A stretch of DNA of 33,034 nucleotides from an uncultured beta proteobacterium (GTDB lineage Bacteria; Pseudomonadota; Gammaproteobacteria; Burkholderiales; Burkholderiaceae_C), in the NCBI GenBank assembly GCA_903924955.1, contig CAIYDK010000285.1, positions 1 through 33,034 on the forward strand, read 5' to 3'. The position numbers were made by a program, and so were the translations under genes. Below the pieces are notes generated by a model. That model searched no databases. It was not told the DNA's origin and worked only from the letters and a program-made list of their open reading frames with translations. Shown piece by piece: positions 16,417 to 25,432 of this stretch (the stretch's first letter is position 1; each line of letters begins with the position of its first letter).

Positions 16417-17685
16417 TTAGGCCGGTGGCTGATCCAGGTCAAAAGCTTTATGCAAGGCACGCACCGCCAGTTCCATGTACTTCTCGTCAATGACGACCGA
16501 CGTCTTGATTTCAGAGGTGGAAATCATCTGGATATTGATACCTTCTTCACTCAGGACACGGAACATGCGACTAGCAATGCCAACGTGACTGCGCATACCA
16601 ATGCCCACAATGGAAACCTTGCATATCTTGGTGTCACCAACCACCTCTTCAGCACCCAGGCTGGGCAAAACCTTGGTTTTAAGCATATCGACCGTCTTCG
16701 CGTACTCGCCTCGATTGACGGTGAAGCTGAAGTCGGTCTTACCGTCTTTGCTCAGATTCTGAATGATCATGTCGACTTCAATATTGGCGTCGGCCACAGC
16801 ACCCAGAATCTGGGCAGCAATACCCGGTTTGTCGGGTACACCCATCACAGAAATCTTGGCCTCATCACGGTTAAATGCGATGCCAGAAACGATGGCTTGT
16901 TCCATTTTCTCGTCTTCCTCAAAAGTAATCAGAGTGCCGGATTTGGCTTCCTCATTGATGTCGATATCCCAATTGGTAAAGCTGCTCAAAACGCGCAGCG
17001 GTACCTTGTATTTGCCGGCAAATTCGACCGAGCGAATCTGAAGCACCTTGGAGCCCATGGAGGCCATTTCCAGCATTTCTTCAAAGCTGACTGTTGTCAG
17101 TCGACGCGCTTCAGCAACGACACGAGGGTCGGTGGTGTAGACGCCATCCACGTCGGTGTAGATCAGGCATTCCGCAGCCTTCATGGCAGCGGCAACTGCC
17201 ACCGCCGATGTGTCGGACCCCCCACGACCCAAGGTGGTGATATTGCCCTGGTCATCTACACCCTGAAATCCGGTCACGATGACTACTTTTCCGTTAGCCA
17301 AGTCAGCGCGCACACGGACGTCATCAATCGACTCAATACGGGCTTTGGTGTAGGCGTTGTTGGTACGAATAGGCACCTGCCAGCCTGCGTAACTGACGGA
17401 TTCCATGCCCTCCGCCTGAAGCGCAATGGCAAGCAACGCCGATGACGCCTGTTCACCAGTTGCGGCGAGCATATCAAGCTCGCGGCCGTAGGCGTCGCCC
17501 TGCCTGGCAGGCGCCAGTTCTTTGGCCAATCCCAGCAGGCGATTGGTCTCGCCACTCATCGCCGAGGGAACCACCACCATCTGGTGACCTGCGCGCGCCC
17601 ATTTGGCGACGCGTTTGGCAACATTGCGGATGCGTTCGGTAGAACCCATCGACGTGCCGCCGTATTTGTGAACAATCAATGCCAT
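16417..17685 (-). CDS. lysC: aspartate kinase (LysC), feedback-regulated type
   Basis: Catalyses the first step of the aspartate family pathway (lysine, threonine, methionine, diaminopimelate): phosphorylation of aspartate. 422 residues. The kinase domain begins with VHKYGGTSMGS (7-14) and holds TGEQASSALLA, TLGRGGSDTSAVA and YTDVDGVYTTDPR. Two ACT domains follow (one starting near VMGVPDKPGIAAQIL, one near VSIVGIGMRSHVGIASRMF), the sites of allosteric control by lysine/threonine. The frame extends 39 residues upstream, but the ATG at 17685 gives the family N terminus. The tRNA-Ser gene follows and tilS precedes on the same strand. Confidence 0.95.
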   Translation of the reverse strand: MALIVHKYGGTSMGSTERIRNVAKRVAKWARAGHQMVVVPSAMSGETNRLLGLAKELAPARQGDAYGRELDMLAATGEQASSALLAIALQAEGMESVSYAGWQVPIRTNNAYTKARIESIDDVRVRADLANGKVVIVTGFQGVDDQGNITTLGRGGSDTSAVAVAAAMKAAECLIYTDVDGVYTTDPRVVAEARRLTTVSFEEMLEMASMGSKVLQIRSVEFAGKYKVPLRVLSSFTNWDIDINEEAKSGTLITFEEDEKMEQAIVSGIAFNRDEAKISVMGVPDKPGIAAQILGAVADANIEVDMIIQNLSKDGKTDFSFTVNRGEYAKTVDMLKTKVLPSLGAEEVVGDTKICKVSIVGIGMRSHVGIASRMFRVLSEEGINIQMISTSEIKTSVVIDEKYMELAVRALHKAFDLDQPPA

Positions 17686-17711
17686 GGAATCAGAATTTTT
17701 TGAAGCAAAAC

Positions 17712-18674
17712 CTAGGGATTGTACCAAGTCAATATCGCACCTACCCGTTGAATATGTCCAGCTCCAACCTTGATGTGAATTCTGTGGCCTCGCGTAGTGC
17801 AAACCTTGATCTGGTCAAGCAGCTCGTCAAGTTGGGCGGTGCTGGGAATAGTCTGAAATCTGCTTTTTAGCCAGAACCGCAGCGCATTGGCCTGACGGGC
17901 CCGACTCAACGGCTGAAGTAGCTTGATCACCAGCAAACCGTCATCGGCTCGACCCACCCGCTGGCAATCTTGCAAGGCCATGTCATCCAATACCTGCTGG
18001 GCCTGTGCGGCATGCGACGCACTGCGAGCAAATGCGTCCAGAAAATTGGGGAAAGCCGAGCGCAGCGCTGGCATGATGCGCGCCCGTATACGGTTGCGGG
18101 TGAACTTTTCGTCCGAATTCGTCGGGTCTTCCACAAACGGCATACCGCGCTCGACCAACCAACGTCGAATGTCAGCACCCGCAACCTGAAGGAATGGCCG
18201 GTGGTAATGCAACCCATCGCGCCGCCAGTAGGCGGGCATGGCACTCAGACCCGCCAGCCCTGAGCCCCTGCTCAGCGCCAGCAGCAGCGTCTCGATCTGG
18301 TCATCGGCGTGCTGGGCAACAGCTATTGATTTAATAGCATACTGCGCATACTCCACGAGGGCTACAGAAGAAAATGCCTTGTAGCGTGCCTGTCTTGCAG
18401 CATCTTCCGGGCTTTGCCCCGGCTGCTTGCCAGCATCCACCTTGTGCACCAGAAGTGGCACATTCAACTGACGGCAGACGGTGTGACAGTGTGCTTCGAA
18501 CTCTAGAGCAGCACTTTGTAAACCATGATTGACATGCAATGCCACAACCTGTCCTGGCCATTTTTCAGCACATGCCAGCAACAGCGCAACCGAATCGGCA
18601 CCACCGCTCAATGCCACAGCCAGAGGAAATTCGGGGCTAAAGCCCTTCAGCGCATCGTCGACCGAACAGGTCAC
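17712..18674 (-). CDS. tilS: tRNA(Ile)-lysidine synthase (TilS) with repeat-derived segment
   Basis: Modifies C34 of the CAU-anticodon isoleucine tRNA to lysidine; essential for AUA decoding. 320 residues, shorter than E. coli TilS (432), so the C-terminal regions are reduced. The ATP-pyrophosphatase loop SGGADS is at 23-28, with HVNHGL, ARQARY and QHADDQIETLLL, DPTNSDEKFTRNRIR also visible. Residues ~104-118, just before QHADD, are encoded by copy 2 of the dispersed repeat, in frame. The start is GTG at 18674, six bases after the accA stop, so accA and tilS are probably coupled. No better start is available. Confidence 0.92.
   Translation of the reverse strand: MTCSVDDALKGFSPEFPLAVALSGGADSVALLLACAEKWPGQVVALHVNHGLQSAALEFEAHCHTVCRQLNVPLLVHKVDAGKQPGQSPEDAARQARYKAFSSVALVEYAQYAIKSIAVAQHADDQIETLLLALSRGSGLAGLSAMPAYWRRDGLHYHRPFLQVAGADIRRWLVERGMPFVEDPTNSDEKFTRNRIRARIMPALRSAFPNFLDAFARSASHAAQAQQVLDDMALQDCQRVGRADDGLLVIKLLQPLSRARQANALRFWLKSRFQTIPSTAQLDELLDQIKVCTTRGHRIHIKVGAGHIQRVGAILTWYNP
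18321..18367 (+). repeat. 47-bp dispersed repeat, copy 2 (inside tilS)
   Basis: AGCTATTGATTTAATAGC dyad at one end and GAGGGCTACAG at the other. Ungapped alignment to copy 3 gives 34 of 47 identical, including TGCGCATA and TCCACG. Read with tilS on the minus strand it encodes VALVEYAQYAIKSIA, open in the tilS frame. Confidence 0.78.
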
Positions 18675-18680
18675 AGAGGC

Positions 18681-19658
18681 CTAGCGGCCGGACGCCTTGG
18701 TGTCAGTAAAACGCCCGTAGCTCTGCAAGCGCTCATATCGACGATCCACCAACTCCTTGACCTTCAAATCACTGATTTGGCGATACGCGTCTGCCAGAGC
18801 ACGCTTCAAAAACGCAGCAGCCTGTTTGTGATCACGGTGTGCGCCACCCACCGGCTCATTGACGATCTTGTCAATCACTCCCAGCGCCTTGAGTCGATGG
18901 GCCGTAATGCCCATGGCCTCTGCCGCGTCCGAGGCCTTGTCAGAGGTCTTCCATAGGATGGAGGCGCAGCCCTCCGGGCTGATGACGGCATAGATGGAGT
19001 ACTGCAACATGATCAACTGGTCAGCGACCGAAATCGCCAAGGCTCCACCAGAGCCGCCCTCACCGATGATGGTGGTGATGATGGGAACCTCCAGTTGGGC
19101 CATCTCGAAAATATTGCGTCCAATAGCCTCGGATTGGCCACGCTCTTCAGCGTCGATACCAGGGTAAGCGCCAGGCGTATCGACAAATGTAAACACCGGC
19201 AGCTTGAACTTCTCAGCCAGCTTCATCAGGCGCAAAGCCTTTCGATACCCCTCAGGCCGACTCATGCCAAAGTTGCGCAGACCGCGCTCTTTGGTGTCGC
19301 GCCCCTTCTGATGCCCCAGCACCATGCACGGCGTGCCATTAAAACGAGCCAACCCGCCCACGATGCTCAGATCGTCGGCGAAATGCCTGTCGCCATGCAG
19401 TTCTACAAAGTGGGTGAACAGCTCATTGATGTAATCCAGCGTGTAGGGTCGCTCTGCATGGCGCGCAATCTTCGTAATCTGCCACGGAGACAAATCCGTG
19501 TAAATGTCCTTGGTGAGCTGCTGACTCTTTTTGCTGAGTTGTTCAATTTCAGCGGAAATATCCACTGCAGATTCGTTTTGTACGTAACGCAACTCTTCGA
19601 TCTTGGATTCAAGTTCAGCAATGGGTTGCTCAAAATCCAGAAATGTCTTTTTGGCCAT
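18681..19658 (-). CDS. accA: acetyl-CoA carboxylase carboxyltransferase subunit alpha
   Basis: Alpha subunit of the carboxyltransferase that, with AccD, moves CO2 from biotin to acetyl-CoA to make malonyl-CoA for fatty acid synthesis. 325 residues (E. coli 319). It starts with the conserved [17 protein letters not shown] helix, then [41 protein letters not shown], the DTPGAYPG core and [10 protein letters not shown]. The ATG at 19658 has an AAGGA SD; a GTG two codons upstream is in frame but less likely. The end is adjacent to tilS. The gene is part of a cysS-to-lysC housekeeping run, although 62 bp separate it from the glycosylase gene. Confidence 0.96.
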   Translation of the reverse strand: MAKKTFLDFEQPIAELESKIEELRYVQNESAVDISAEIEQLSKKSQQLTKDIYTDLSPWQITKIARHAERPYTLDYINELFTHFVELHGDRHFADDLSIVGGLARFNGTPCMVLGHQKGRDTKERGLRNFGMSRPEGYRKALRLMKLAEKFKLPVFTFVDTPGAYPGIDAEERGQSEAIGRNIFEMAQLEVPIITTIIGEGGSGGALAISVADQLIMLQYSIYAVISPEGCASILWKTSDKASDAAEAMGITAHRLKALGVIDKIVNEPVGGAHRDHKQAAAFLKRALADAYRQISDLKVKELVDRRYERLQSYGRFTDTKASGR

Positions 19659-19720
19659 GGTCACATCCTTTTCAATTGAGGGCAGCTACTGCGCATCGCG
19701 CCAACGCCACCCCACAAGCT

Positions 19721-20374
19721 TTAATATTCCACCGGCACGGGGTCCAACGAACGCCAAATATACCAAGTTGCGACGGTACAGTACGGCGCCCAGGCGGCAG
19801 CCACTTCACGCGCGTCACTGCGACTCACCATGTCGCCCGAAAAATAATTCTTGCTGATGCCGTTGATCAGCCCCACGTCGTCCAACGGAAGCACATTGGG
19901 ACGCATTAAATGAAAAATCAAAAACATCTCGGCAGTCCAACGCCCGATACCTCGTATGGCGATCAACTCAGCCACGATCTCATCATCACTCGTGGTGTCC
20001 CACGCCTTGACATGCAAGGCACCGTTATCAAAGTGCAATGCCAAATCAACCAGATATTCCACTTTACGCGCACTCAATCCGGCTGCGCGCATGTCATCGA
20101 CCTTGAGCTTAAGCACATTGCCAGGGGTCATCTTGCGTGGCAACAACGAAAATCGATCCCACACGGTTTGCGCCGCCTTGACCGAAATTTGTTGACCCAC
20201 AATGCTGCGCGCCAAGGTAACAAAGGCATCACCCCGGGTTTCCAGGCAAGCGTCACCGAACTGAGGTATCAGGCGCTTCATCACGCGGTCTTTCTTGACC
20301 AAGTGCTTGCAGGCCTCCTCCCAAAATTGCGGTGTCTGCTTCCCGCTTTCCGGGTTCTTTACGGTCGCCATCAT
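19721..20374 (-). CDS. DNA-3-methyladenine glycosylase, AlkA-like (HhH-GPD)
   Basis: Base-excision repair glycosylase that removes alkylated bases such as 3-methyladenine; 217 residues, lacking the AlkA N-terminal domain. Helix-hairpin-helix region: [18 protein letters not shown], followed by LPLDDVGL, where the second D is the likely catalytic aspartate. [14 protein letters not shown] is the other family signature. No Fe-S cysteine cluster is present at the C terminus, which separates it from Nth/MutY. The ATG at 20374 overlaps the cysS stop by four bases (ATGA), so it is translationally coupled to cysS. Confidence 0.9.
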   Translation of the reverse strand: MMATVKNPESGKQTPQFWEEACKHLVKKDRVMKRLIPQFGDACLETRGDAFVTLARSIVGQQISVKAAQTVWDRFSLLPRKMTPGNVLKLKVDDMRAAGLSARKVEYLVDLALHFDNGALHVKAWDTTSDDEIVAELIAIRGIGRWTAEMFLIFHLMRPNVLPLDDVGLINGISKNYFSGDMVSRSDAREVAAAWAPYCTVATWYIWRSLDPVPVEY

Positions 20375-21765
20375 TTGAGTACTTCCCAACTGGTACCAGT
20401 CACAGAGTCTTTGAGCACGATGCCTTGCTCCAGAAGACTCTTGCGAATGCTGTCCGCGAGGACAAAATCCCTGGCCGCCTTGGCAGCTGCACGCTGCGCA
20501 ATGTACTGCAAAATAGCAGTCTCACCCAACACAGAACCTGCCTGCAAAAAGACCTTCGGGTCGCCCTGCAACAAGCCAAGGCAAGAGCCTAATGCACGCA
20601 GCAGGCCTGCAGCGTCTACCGACTGGGTACGATTGACTTCAGTTGCCAGATCAAACAACACAGCCACGGCTTCCGGCGTCCCAAAGTCCTCGTCCATGGC
20701 AGCCTTGAAGCGCGCCGCAAACGGATTACTCCAGTCGATCGAATCCAGCGCCTGGGCGGGTACGAGATCGAGTGCCGTGTATATGCGCTTGAGCGCCGTG
20801 CGGGCATCGTCCAAATGGGCATCGCTGTAATTCAATGCGCTGCGGTAGTGGGTACGAATCAGGAAAAAACGAACGGTCTCGGCATCGTACTGGCGTAACA
20901 CGTCACGAATGGTAAAAAAATTACCCAAGGACTTGGACATTTTTTCGTTGTCCACGCGCACAAATCCGTTGTGCACCCAGAAGTTGGCAAGCGGCTTGCC
21001 CGTCGCGCCCTCACTCTGGGCGATTTCGTTTTCATGGTGGGGAAACTGCAAATCAGCACCTCCGCCATGAATATCAAAGGTATCTCCCAGCGTCCGGCAA
21101 CTCATGGCCGAGCACTCGATATGCCAGCCAGGGCGACCCTTGCCAAAAGAATAACCCAATGCGTTGCTGTCCCACTTTGCATCGTCGGGCTCAGCCTCCT
21201 TGGCCGACTTCCACAACACAAAATCCAATGGATCTTCCTTGCCGTCCTGCACGGCCACGCGCTCTCCCGCACGCAGTTCATCCAACGACTTTCCGGACAA
21301 CTTTCCATAACCCGAAAATTTACGCACCGAGTAATTCATGTCGCCGTTCGTAGCGTGATAGGCCAACCCCTTTTGCTCCAATATCCTGATAATGGACAAC
21401 ATCTCGGGAACAAACTCGGTAGCTCTCGGCTCCATAGTCGGCGGCTCGATGGCCAGGGCACTAATGTCCTGGTGCATGGCTGCAATCATCTCGTCGGTCA
21501 AAGCCCGAATGGTGATTCCACGCTCGACCGCACGTTTGATGATCTTGTCATCAATATCGGTAATGTTGCGCACATAGGTCACTTGCATGCCACTGGACTT
21601 GAGCCATCGCTGCACCACATCAAAAGCCATCATCATGCGGGCGTGCCCGATATGACAAAGGTCGTATAGGGTCATACCGCACACGTACATACGCACATGA
21701 CCTGCTTCAATTGGTGAAAATGGCTCAAGCGCACGCGACAGCGTGTTGTAAATGCGCAAACTCAT
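20371..21765 (-). CDS. cysS: cysteinyl-tRNA synthetase
   Basis: Charges tRNA-Cys with cysteine. 464 residues, class Ia synthetase. Visible are the zinc-ligand cysteine in YVCGMTLYD, the HIGH motif as [16 protein letters not shown] (second zinc Cys), the [15 protein letters not shown] zinc histidines and KMSKSLGN. The C-terminal DALR-like and anticodon-binding parts are intact. The ATG at 21765 gives the usual N terminus [11 protein letters not shown]; the eight codons upstream are in frame but unlikely. It is the first gene of the minus-strand run and its control region is shared with the divergent TPR gene. Confidence 0.96.
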   Translation of the reverse strand: MSLRIYNTLSRALEPFSPIEAGHVRMYVCGMTLYDLCHIGHARMMMAFDVVQRWLKSSGMQVTYVRNITDIDDKIIKRAVERGITIRALTDEMIAAMHQDISALAIEPPTMEPRATEFVPEMLSIIRILEQKGLAYHATNGDMNYSVRKFSGYGKLSGKSLDELRAGERVAVQDGKEDPLDFVLWKSAKEAEPDDAKWDSNALGYSFGKGRPGWHIECSAMSCRTLGDTFDIHGGGADLQFPHHENEIAQSEGATGKPLANFWVHNGFVRVDNEKMSKSLGNFFTIRDVLRQYDAETVRFFLIRTHYRSALNYSDAHLDDARTALKRIYTALDLVPAQALDSIDWSNPFAARFKAAMDEDFGTPEAVAVLFDLATEVNRTQSVDAAGLLRALGSCLGLLQGDPKVFLQAGSVLGETAILQYIAQRAAAKAARDFVLADSIRKSLLEQGIVLKDSVTGTSWEVLK

Positions 21766-21948
21766 GGGTGTATTGTTACCATCGCGCAAGGCTTTTTATT
21801 CCCGGCAATAGCGTCTCTCGTACTGATCTTGTAAGGGTAAATCTCGGTCTTTAGCCAACGGGGCGCTTCCACCCCTCAGCTACAATTCATAGCAGTATAA
21901 AGCCCCTTCCAGAGGGCCTATTTCCATGCCTGAAAATCTGAAAGCTTT
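21766..21948. promoter_or_regulatory. divergent cysS / TPR-protein control region
   Basis: 183 bp separate the two divergent starts. On the plus strand a TACAAT hexamer (near 21884) is a good -10 candidate for the TPR-LDT-ppi run, but no matching -35 was found at 16-18 bp. Nothing clear was assigned for cysS. Confidence 0.3.
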
Positions 21949-23070
21949 ATGACGCACACCCGTTTGACATTTCTTGGTCCCCTGCGGCTGCTAAGTCTGG
22001 CCGTTGCCTTGGCGTTTTCTGTGGCGCATGCCGATGAATACTCCGACGTCTCACAACTGGTTCGCACAGGCAAGTTAACAGATGCACTAACTAAAGCCGA
22101 CCAGTACCTGACGAGCAAACCACGTGATCCGCAAATGCGGTTTCTCAAGGGGGTCATTCAGCGTGACTCCGGCAAAACTACAGACGCCATCGCAACCTTC
22201 ACGCGCTTGACGGAAGACTTTCCGGAACTGCCCGAGCCCTACAACAACCTGGCGGTCCTCTACGCGGGTCAAAGCCAATTTGACAAAGCTCGCACCGCAC
22301 TGGAAATGGCGATTCGGACCAACCCCAGTTATGCGACTGCCCACGAGAACCTGGGTGATGTTTATGCAAAACTGGCCAGCCAAGCGTACAACAAGGCATT
22401 GCAACTCGATGCCTCCAATGCAGGGGTTCCTCCCAAGTTGGCCCTGATTCGCGAACTATTCAGTCCAAGCGCAGCCAAGAGCCAGCGCCCCAACACGATT
22501 CCAGTGCCCGCCCCGACTGCACCCGTGGCCACGCCCGTGGCCACAAAGCCCGCACCGACGCTGCCAGGTCCAGCTGTGGCAAAAGCACCGCCCGCCGCAA
22601 GCACGACCGTTGTAGCTGCGGCTACAGGTTCACCAACACCTGCAACACCGGCGTCGGTACCAGCTGTCGCTGTAGCGCCGTCCGCACCAGCGGCAGTTGT
22701 CGCCACACCGCCGGTTGCTGCGACCAAAAACAGCCCTAAAGATGCTGAAGCGGCTGTGATTGCCTGGGCCAAGGCTTGGGCCGCCAGAGACGTCAAATCT
22801 TATCTGGCAGCCTACGGCAAAGAGTTCACCCCACCGGGGACTTTAAGCCGAAGCGCTTGGGAGGAAGAACGTCGCCAGCGCATCACCAGCAAGTCCAAAA
22901 TTAGCGTCAAACTGGAAAATCTCACGGTCACAGCATCGGGTAATTCCGCCGTCGCCAAGTTTAGACAAGACTACAAAGCCAATGGATTGGCAGTGTCCAG
23001 TCGCAAGACCCTGGATTTGGTGAAGAGCGGCGACCGTTGGCAAATTGTCAAAGAATCCACCGGAACATGA
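21949..23070 (+). CDS. secreted TPR protein with C-terminal Cds6/NTF2-like domain
   Basis: 373 residues. A signal peptide (LRLLSLAVALAFSVAHA, cleavage near residue 28) leads into TPR-like helical repeats at ~35-160 (QMRFLKGVIQRDSGKTTDAIATF, PEPYNNLAVLYAGQSQFDKARTALEMAI, ATAHENLGDVYAKLA). A ~100-residue Ala/Pro/Val-rich linker (~175-265) follows, then an NTF2/SnoaL-like domain (VIAWAKAWAARDVKSYLAAYGKEF ... KTLDLVKSGDRWQIVKE). This C-terminal domain type is also found at the end of the next gene's product. The gene overlaps the L,D-transpeptidase gene by four bases, which suggests a periplasmic partner or scaffold for it. Function not proven. Confidence 0.85.
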   Translation: MTHTRLTFLGPLRLLSLAVALAFSVAHADEYSDVSQLVRTGKLTDALTKADQYLTSKPRDPQMRFLKGVIQRDSGKTTDAIATFTRLTEDFPELPEPYNNLAVLYAGQSQFDKARTALEMAIRTNPSYATAHENLGDVYAKLASQAYNKALQLDASNAGVPPKLALIRELFSPSAAKSQRPNTIPVPAPTAPVATPVATKPAPTLPGPAVAKAPPAASTTVVAAATGSPTPATPASVPAVAVAPSAPAAVVATPPVAATKNSPKDAEAAVIAWAKAWAARDVKSYLAAYGKEFTPPGTLSRSAWEEERRQRITSKSKISVKLENLTVTASGNSAVAKFRQDYKANGLAVSSRKTLDLVKSGDRWQIVKESTGT

Positions 23071-24335
23071 CATTAGGAAGGTGGACTGCCGGATGGAGCA
23101 GACCCGTAGTTGGGACACTGCTGTTGGCACTGGTTTTAGCGGGTGCTGACCCAGCGAGCGCGCTGACCCGCAAGCGCAATGGCAAGGCGAAATCGCCACG
23201 GCAAGAAGCGCCAGTGGTTGAAGATACCGATGGCATAGCGGAAGCACGACTCATCGAAATTTATAAGCTGATTGGTCAGGCGCAAAACCGCGATGCGCTC
23301 GCCAAGGCGGACCGTCTGGTTGCGGAGTTTCCAAGTTTTCAATTGGCCCAACTGGTTCACGGCGATCTACTGGCGGCACAAACACGCCCTATCAAGGTCT
23401 TTGGCGATGTGCCAGACGCAGTCGCCCAAAGTGCCAGCGTAGCCTTGGCGGAACTGCGTGAGGAGTCGCAAAGGCGTGTGCGCGCACTGCGTGAACGCCC
23501 TTTGCCGGGAAGCATTCCTTCGCAATTTCTTGCGCTCTCGCAAAAGTCCAAGCATGCCATTGCAGTAGACGCATCGCGTTCGCGCCTCTATCTGTTTCAG
23601 AACAGCGCGAATGGTTTAAACCTGGTAGCCGATTACTACATTTCAGTGGGCAAAGCGGGCACATCCAAAACAACTGAGGGTGACCAGCGCACCCCTTTGG
23701 GGGTGTATTACATAACCAGCAACCTGGATCCTAAGTCCCTTAAAGATTTTTACGGTTCTGGTGCACTTCCTATCAGTTACCCTAATATATTGGACAGCAA
23801 ACGGGGCAAGACCGGCAGTGGCATCTGGCTGCACGGAACCCCGCCCAGTCAGTTTTCGCGGCCACCGCAGGCCACAGATGGCTGCGTCGTGTTGGCAAAC
23901 CCCGATCTGCAGCACATTATCCGCACCGTCGAAGTCAGAACAACGCCAGTCGTGATTGCAACGCAGTTGAAATGGGTCATGCCACAAAGCACTCGAGCCG
24001 AAAGCAAGCCCTTCGAAGACGCGTTGCATGGATGGCGCAATGCCAAGACCTCAGGCAACCTTCAGCAAGTGCTAACCTATTACACGCCTGACTTCAACAG
24101 CAACGGGAAAACGCTGACGCAGTGGACACCGACCCTAAAAACCGAGCTCGACCAGACGCAGGGTCGCACCATCCAGCTCAAAGACGTGTCCTACCTACGG
24201 TGGACTGACACCAACGACACCATGGTGGTTACTTTTGGTGAGGTGGCTGATGGAACCCGAGTCGGCTGGACCAAACGGCAATACTGGATTCGCCAGGAAA
24301 ACCAGTGGAAGATTTTTTTTGAGGGAGTAATTTGA
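23067..24335 (+). CDS. L,D-transpeptidase (YkuD/ErfK family) with NTF2-like C terminus
   Basis: Periplasmic peptidoglycan enzyme of 422 residues that would form meso-DAP cross-links or attach proteins. An N-terminal signal/anchor (VVGTLLLALVLAGADPASA) is followed by a helical stretch at ~55-145. The YkuD catalytic domain covers ~160-300, with H256 in WLHGTPP and catalytic C273 in ATDGCVVL, matching the HG...(S/T)xGC motif. At ~312-422 lies an NTF2/Cds6-like domain (FEDALHGWRNAKTSGNLQQVLTYYTPDF). Its ATG overlaps the TPR gene stop (ATGA) and its TGA shares a base with the next gene's ATG. Substrate linkage is unknown. Confidence 0.88.
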   Translation: MTLGRWTAGWSRPVVGTLLLALVLAGADPASALTRKRNGKAKSPRQEAPVVEDTDGIAEARLIEIYKLIGQAQNRDALAKADRLVAEFPSFQLAQLVHGDLLAAQTRPIKVFGDVPDAVAQSASVALAELREESQRRVRALRERPLPGSIPSQFLALSQKSKHAIAVDASRSRLYLFQNSANGLNLVADYYISVGKAGTSKTTEGDQRTPLGVYYITSNLDPKSLKDFYGSGALPISYPNILDSKRGKTGSGIWLHGTPPSQFSRPPQATDGCVVLANPDLQHIIRTVEVRTTPVVIATQLKWVMPQSTRAESKPFEDALHGWRNAKTSGNLQQVLTYYTPDFNSNGKTLTQWTPTLKTELDQTQGRTIQLKDVSYLRWTDTNDTMVVTFGEVADGTRVGWTKRQYWIRQENQWKIFFEGVI

Positions 24336-24901
24336 TGACATTGCAATGGAAATCATGGACACGACGCGCAATGGTGACCGGTCTGGCCGCCGCGCTGATG
24401 CCCCTGCTGGCAACAGCTGAATCGGCGCCACAGGTCAAGTTTCAAACCAGCATGGGTGATTTTGTGATCGAGGTATACCCCGACAAAGCACCCAAGACCG
24501 TTGAAAACTTTCTACAGTACGTGAAAGACAAGCACTACGACGGCACAATTTTTCACCGCGTGATTAACAACTTCATGATCCAGGGTGGCGGCTATACGAC
24601 AAATGGCGAACGCCCAACCCGTCCGCCCGTTCCTCTGGAAGCTCTTAATGGGCTGAAGAATGACCTGGGAACTGTCGCCATGGCTCGCACCAGCAACCCC
24701 AACTCCGCCACGGCGCAATTTTTTGTCAACGTCAAAAACAACGACTTCCTGAACGCCAAAGGCCCCGCCGATGGTTACACCGTGTTTGGCAAAGTAACCA
24801 GCGGCATGGAGATTGTGAACAAAATAAAAGTCACTCCCACGGGCCCCGGCGACGTACCCCAAACCACTATCGTTATCAACTCCGCCACTTTGGTGAAATA
24901 A
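24335..24901 (+). CDS. peptidyl-prolyl cis-trans isomerase, exported cyclophilin
   Basis: Cyclophilin-type PPIase of 188 residues that speeds proline isomerisation during folding in the periplasm. The N terminus (SWTRRAMVTGLAAALMPLLATA) is a signal peptide with a twin-arginine start. Cyclophilin core: FHRVINNFMIQGGG, then a short loop, MARTSNPNSATAQFFVNV and GYTVFGKV. The catalytic Arg of FHRV and the QFF residues are present. The ATG at 24335 is preceded by GAGGGAG and overlaps the L,D-transpeptidase stop; a TTG one codon upstream is ignored. PpiA-like by location. Confidence 0.93.
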   Translation: MTLQWKSWTRRAMVTGLAAALMPLLATAESAPQVKFQTSMGDFVIEVYPDKAPKTVENFLQYVKDKHYDGTIFHRVINNFMIQGGGYTTNGERPTRPPVPLEALNGLKNDLGTVAMARTSNPNSATAQFFVNVKNNDFLNAKGPADGYTVFGKVTSGMEIVNKIKVTPTGPGDVPQTTIVINSATLVK

Positions 24902-24904
24902 ATC

Positions 24905-25411
24905 ATGAGCAATCCACAAGTCGAACTGCACGTCACGAACTACGGCGTTATCACCCTTGAACTGGACAACGAGAAAGCGCCCCAGTCTGTCACCAACTTC
25001 CTTTCGTATGTGAGCAAGGGCCATTACGACAACACCATTTTTCACCGCGTCATTCCCGGTTTTATGGTCCAGGGCGGCGGAATGGAGCCTGGCATGAACC
25101 AGAAGCCTTGCGATGCACCAATTCAGAATGAAGCCAACAACGGTCTGAAGAACAACAACTACACCGTGGCCATGGCCCGCACAGGCGACCCCCACTCAGC
25201 CACGGCACAGTTTTTCATCAACATTTCCGACAACGGTTTTCTCAACCACACCGCTCCAAGCGCGCAGGGTTGGGGCTATGCCGTGTTTGGCAAGGTAGTC
25301 TCGGGCACTGATGTAGTTGACAAAATCAAAGCCGTTAAAACCGGGCGCAAAGGCTTCCATGATGACGTGCCAAAAGAAGACGTCGTGATTGAAAAAGCCG
25401 TCGCGCTTTAA
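24905..25411 (+). CDS. ppiB: peptidyl-prolyl cis-trans isomerase B, cytosolic cyclophilin
   Basis: 168 residues, no signal peptide. [14 protein letters not shown] with the catalytic Arg, [29 protein letters not shown] and [11 protein letters not shown] show a complete single-domain cyclophilin of the PpiB type. It begins three bases after the exported paralogue's stop. The two differ in length of the loop after QGGG. This places one periplasmic and one cytosolic copy in a single transcript, probably from an old tandem duplication. Confidence 0.95.
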   Translation: MSNPQVELHVTNYGVITLELDNEKAPQSVTNFLSYVSKGHYDNTIFHRVIPGFMVQGGGMEPGMNQKPCDAPIQNEANNGLKNNNYTVAMARTGDPHSATAQFFINISDNGFLNHTAPSAQGWGYAVFGKVVSGTDVVDKIKAVKTGRKGFHDDVPKEDVVIEKAVAL

Positions 25412-25432
25412 GTCAGTCAAGGGCTGGATTGG

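Noticed and set aside
22611-22626. Perfect dyad TGTAGC-TGCG-GCTACA inside the TPR gene
   Set aside because: Lies in the alanine/valine-rich linker where codon repetition easily creates dyads; does not align with the 47-bp repeat beyond a few bases.
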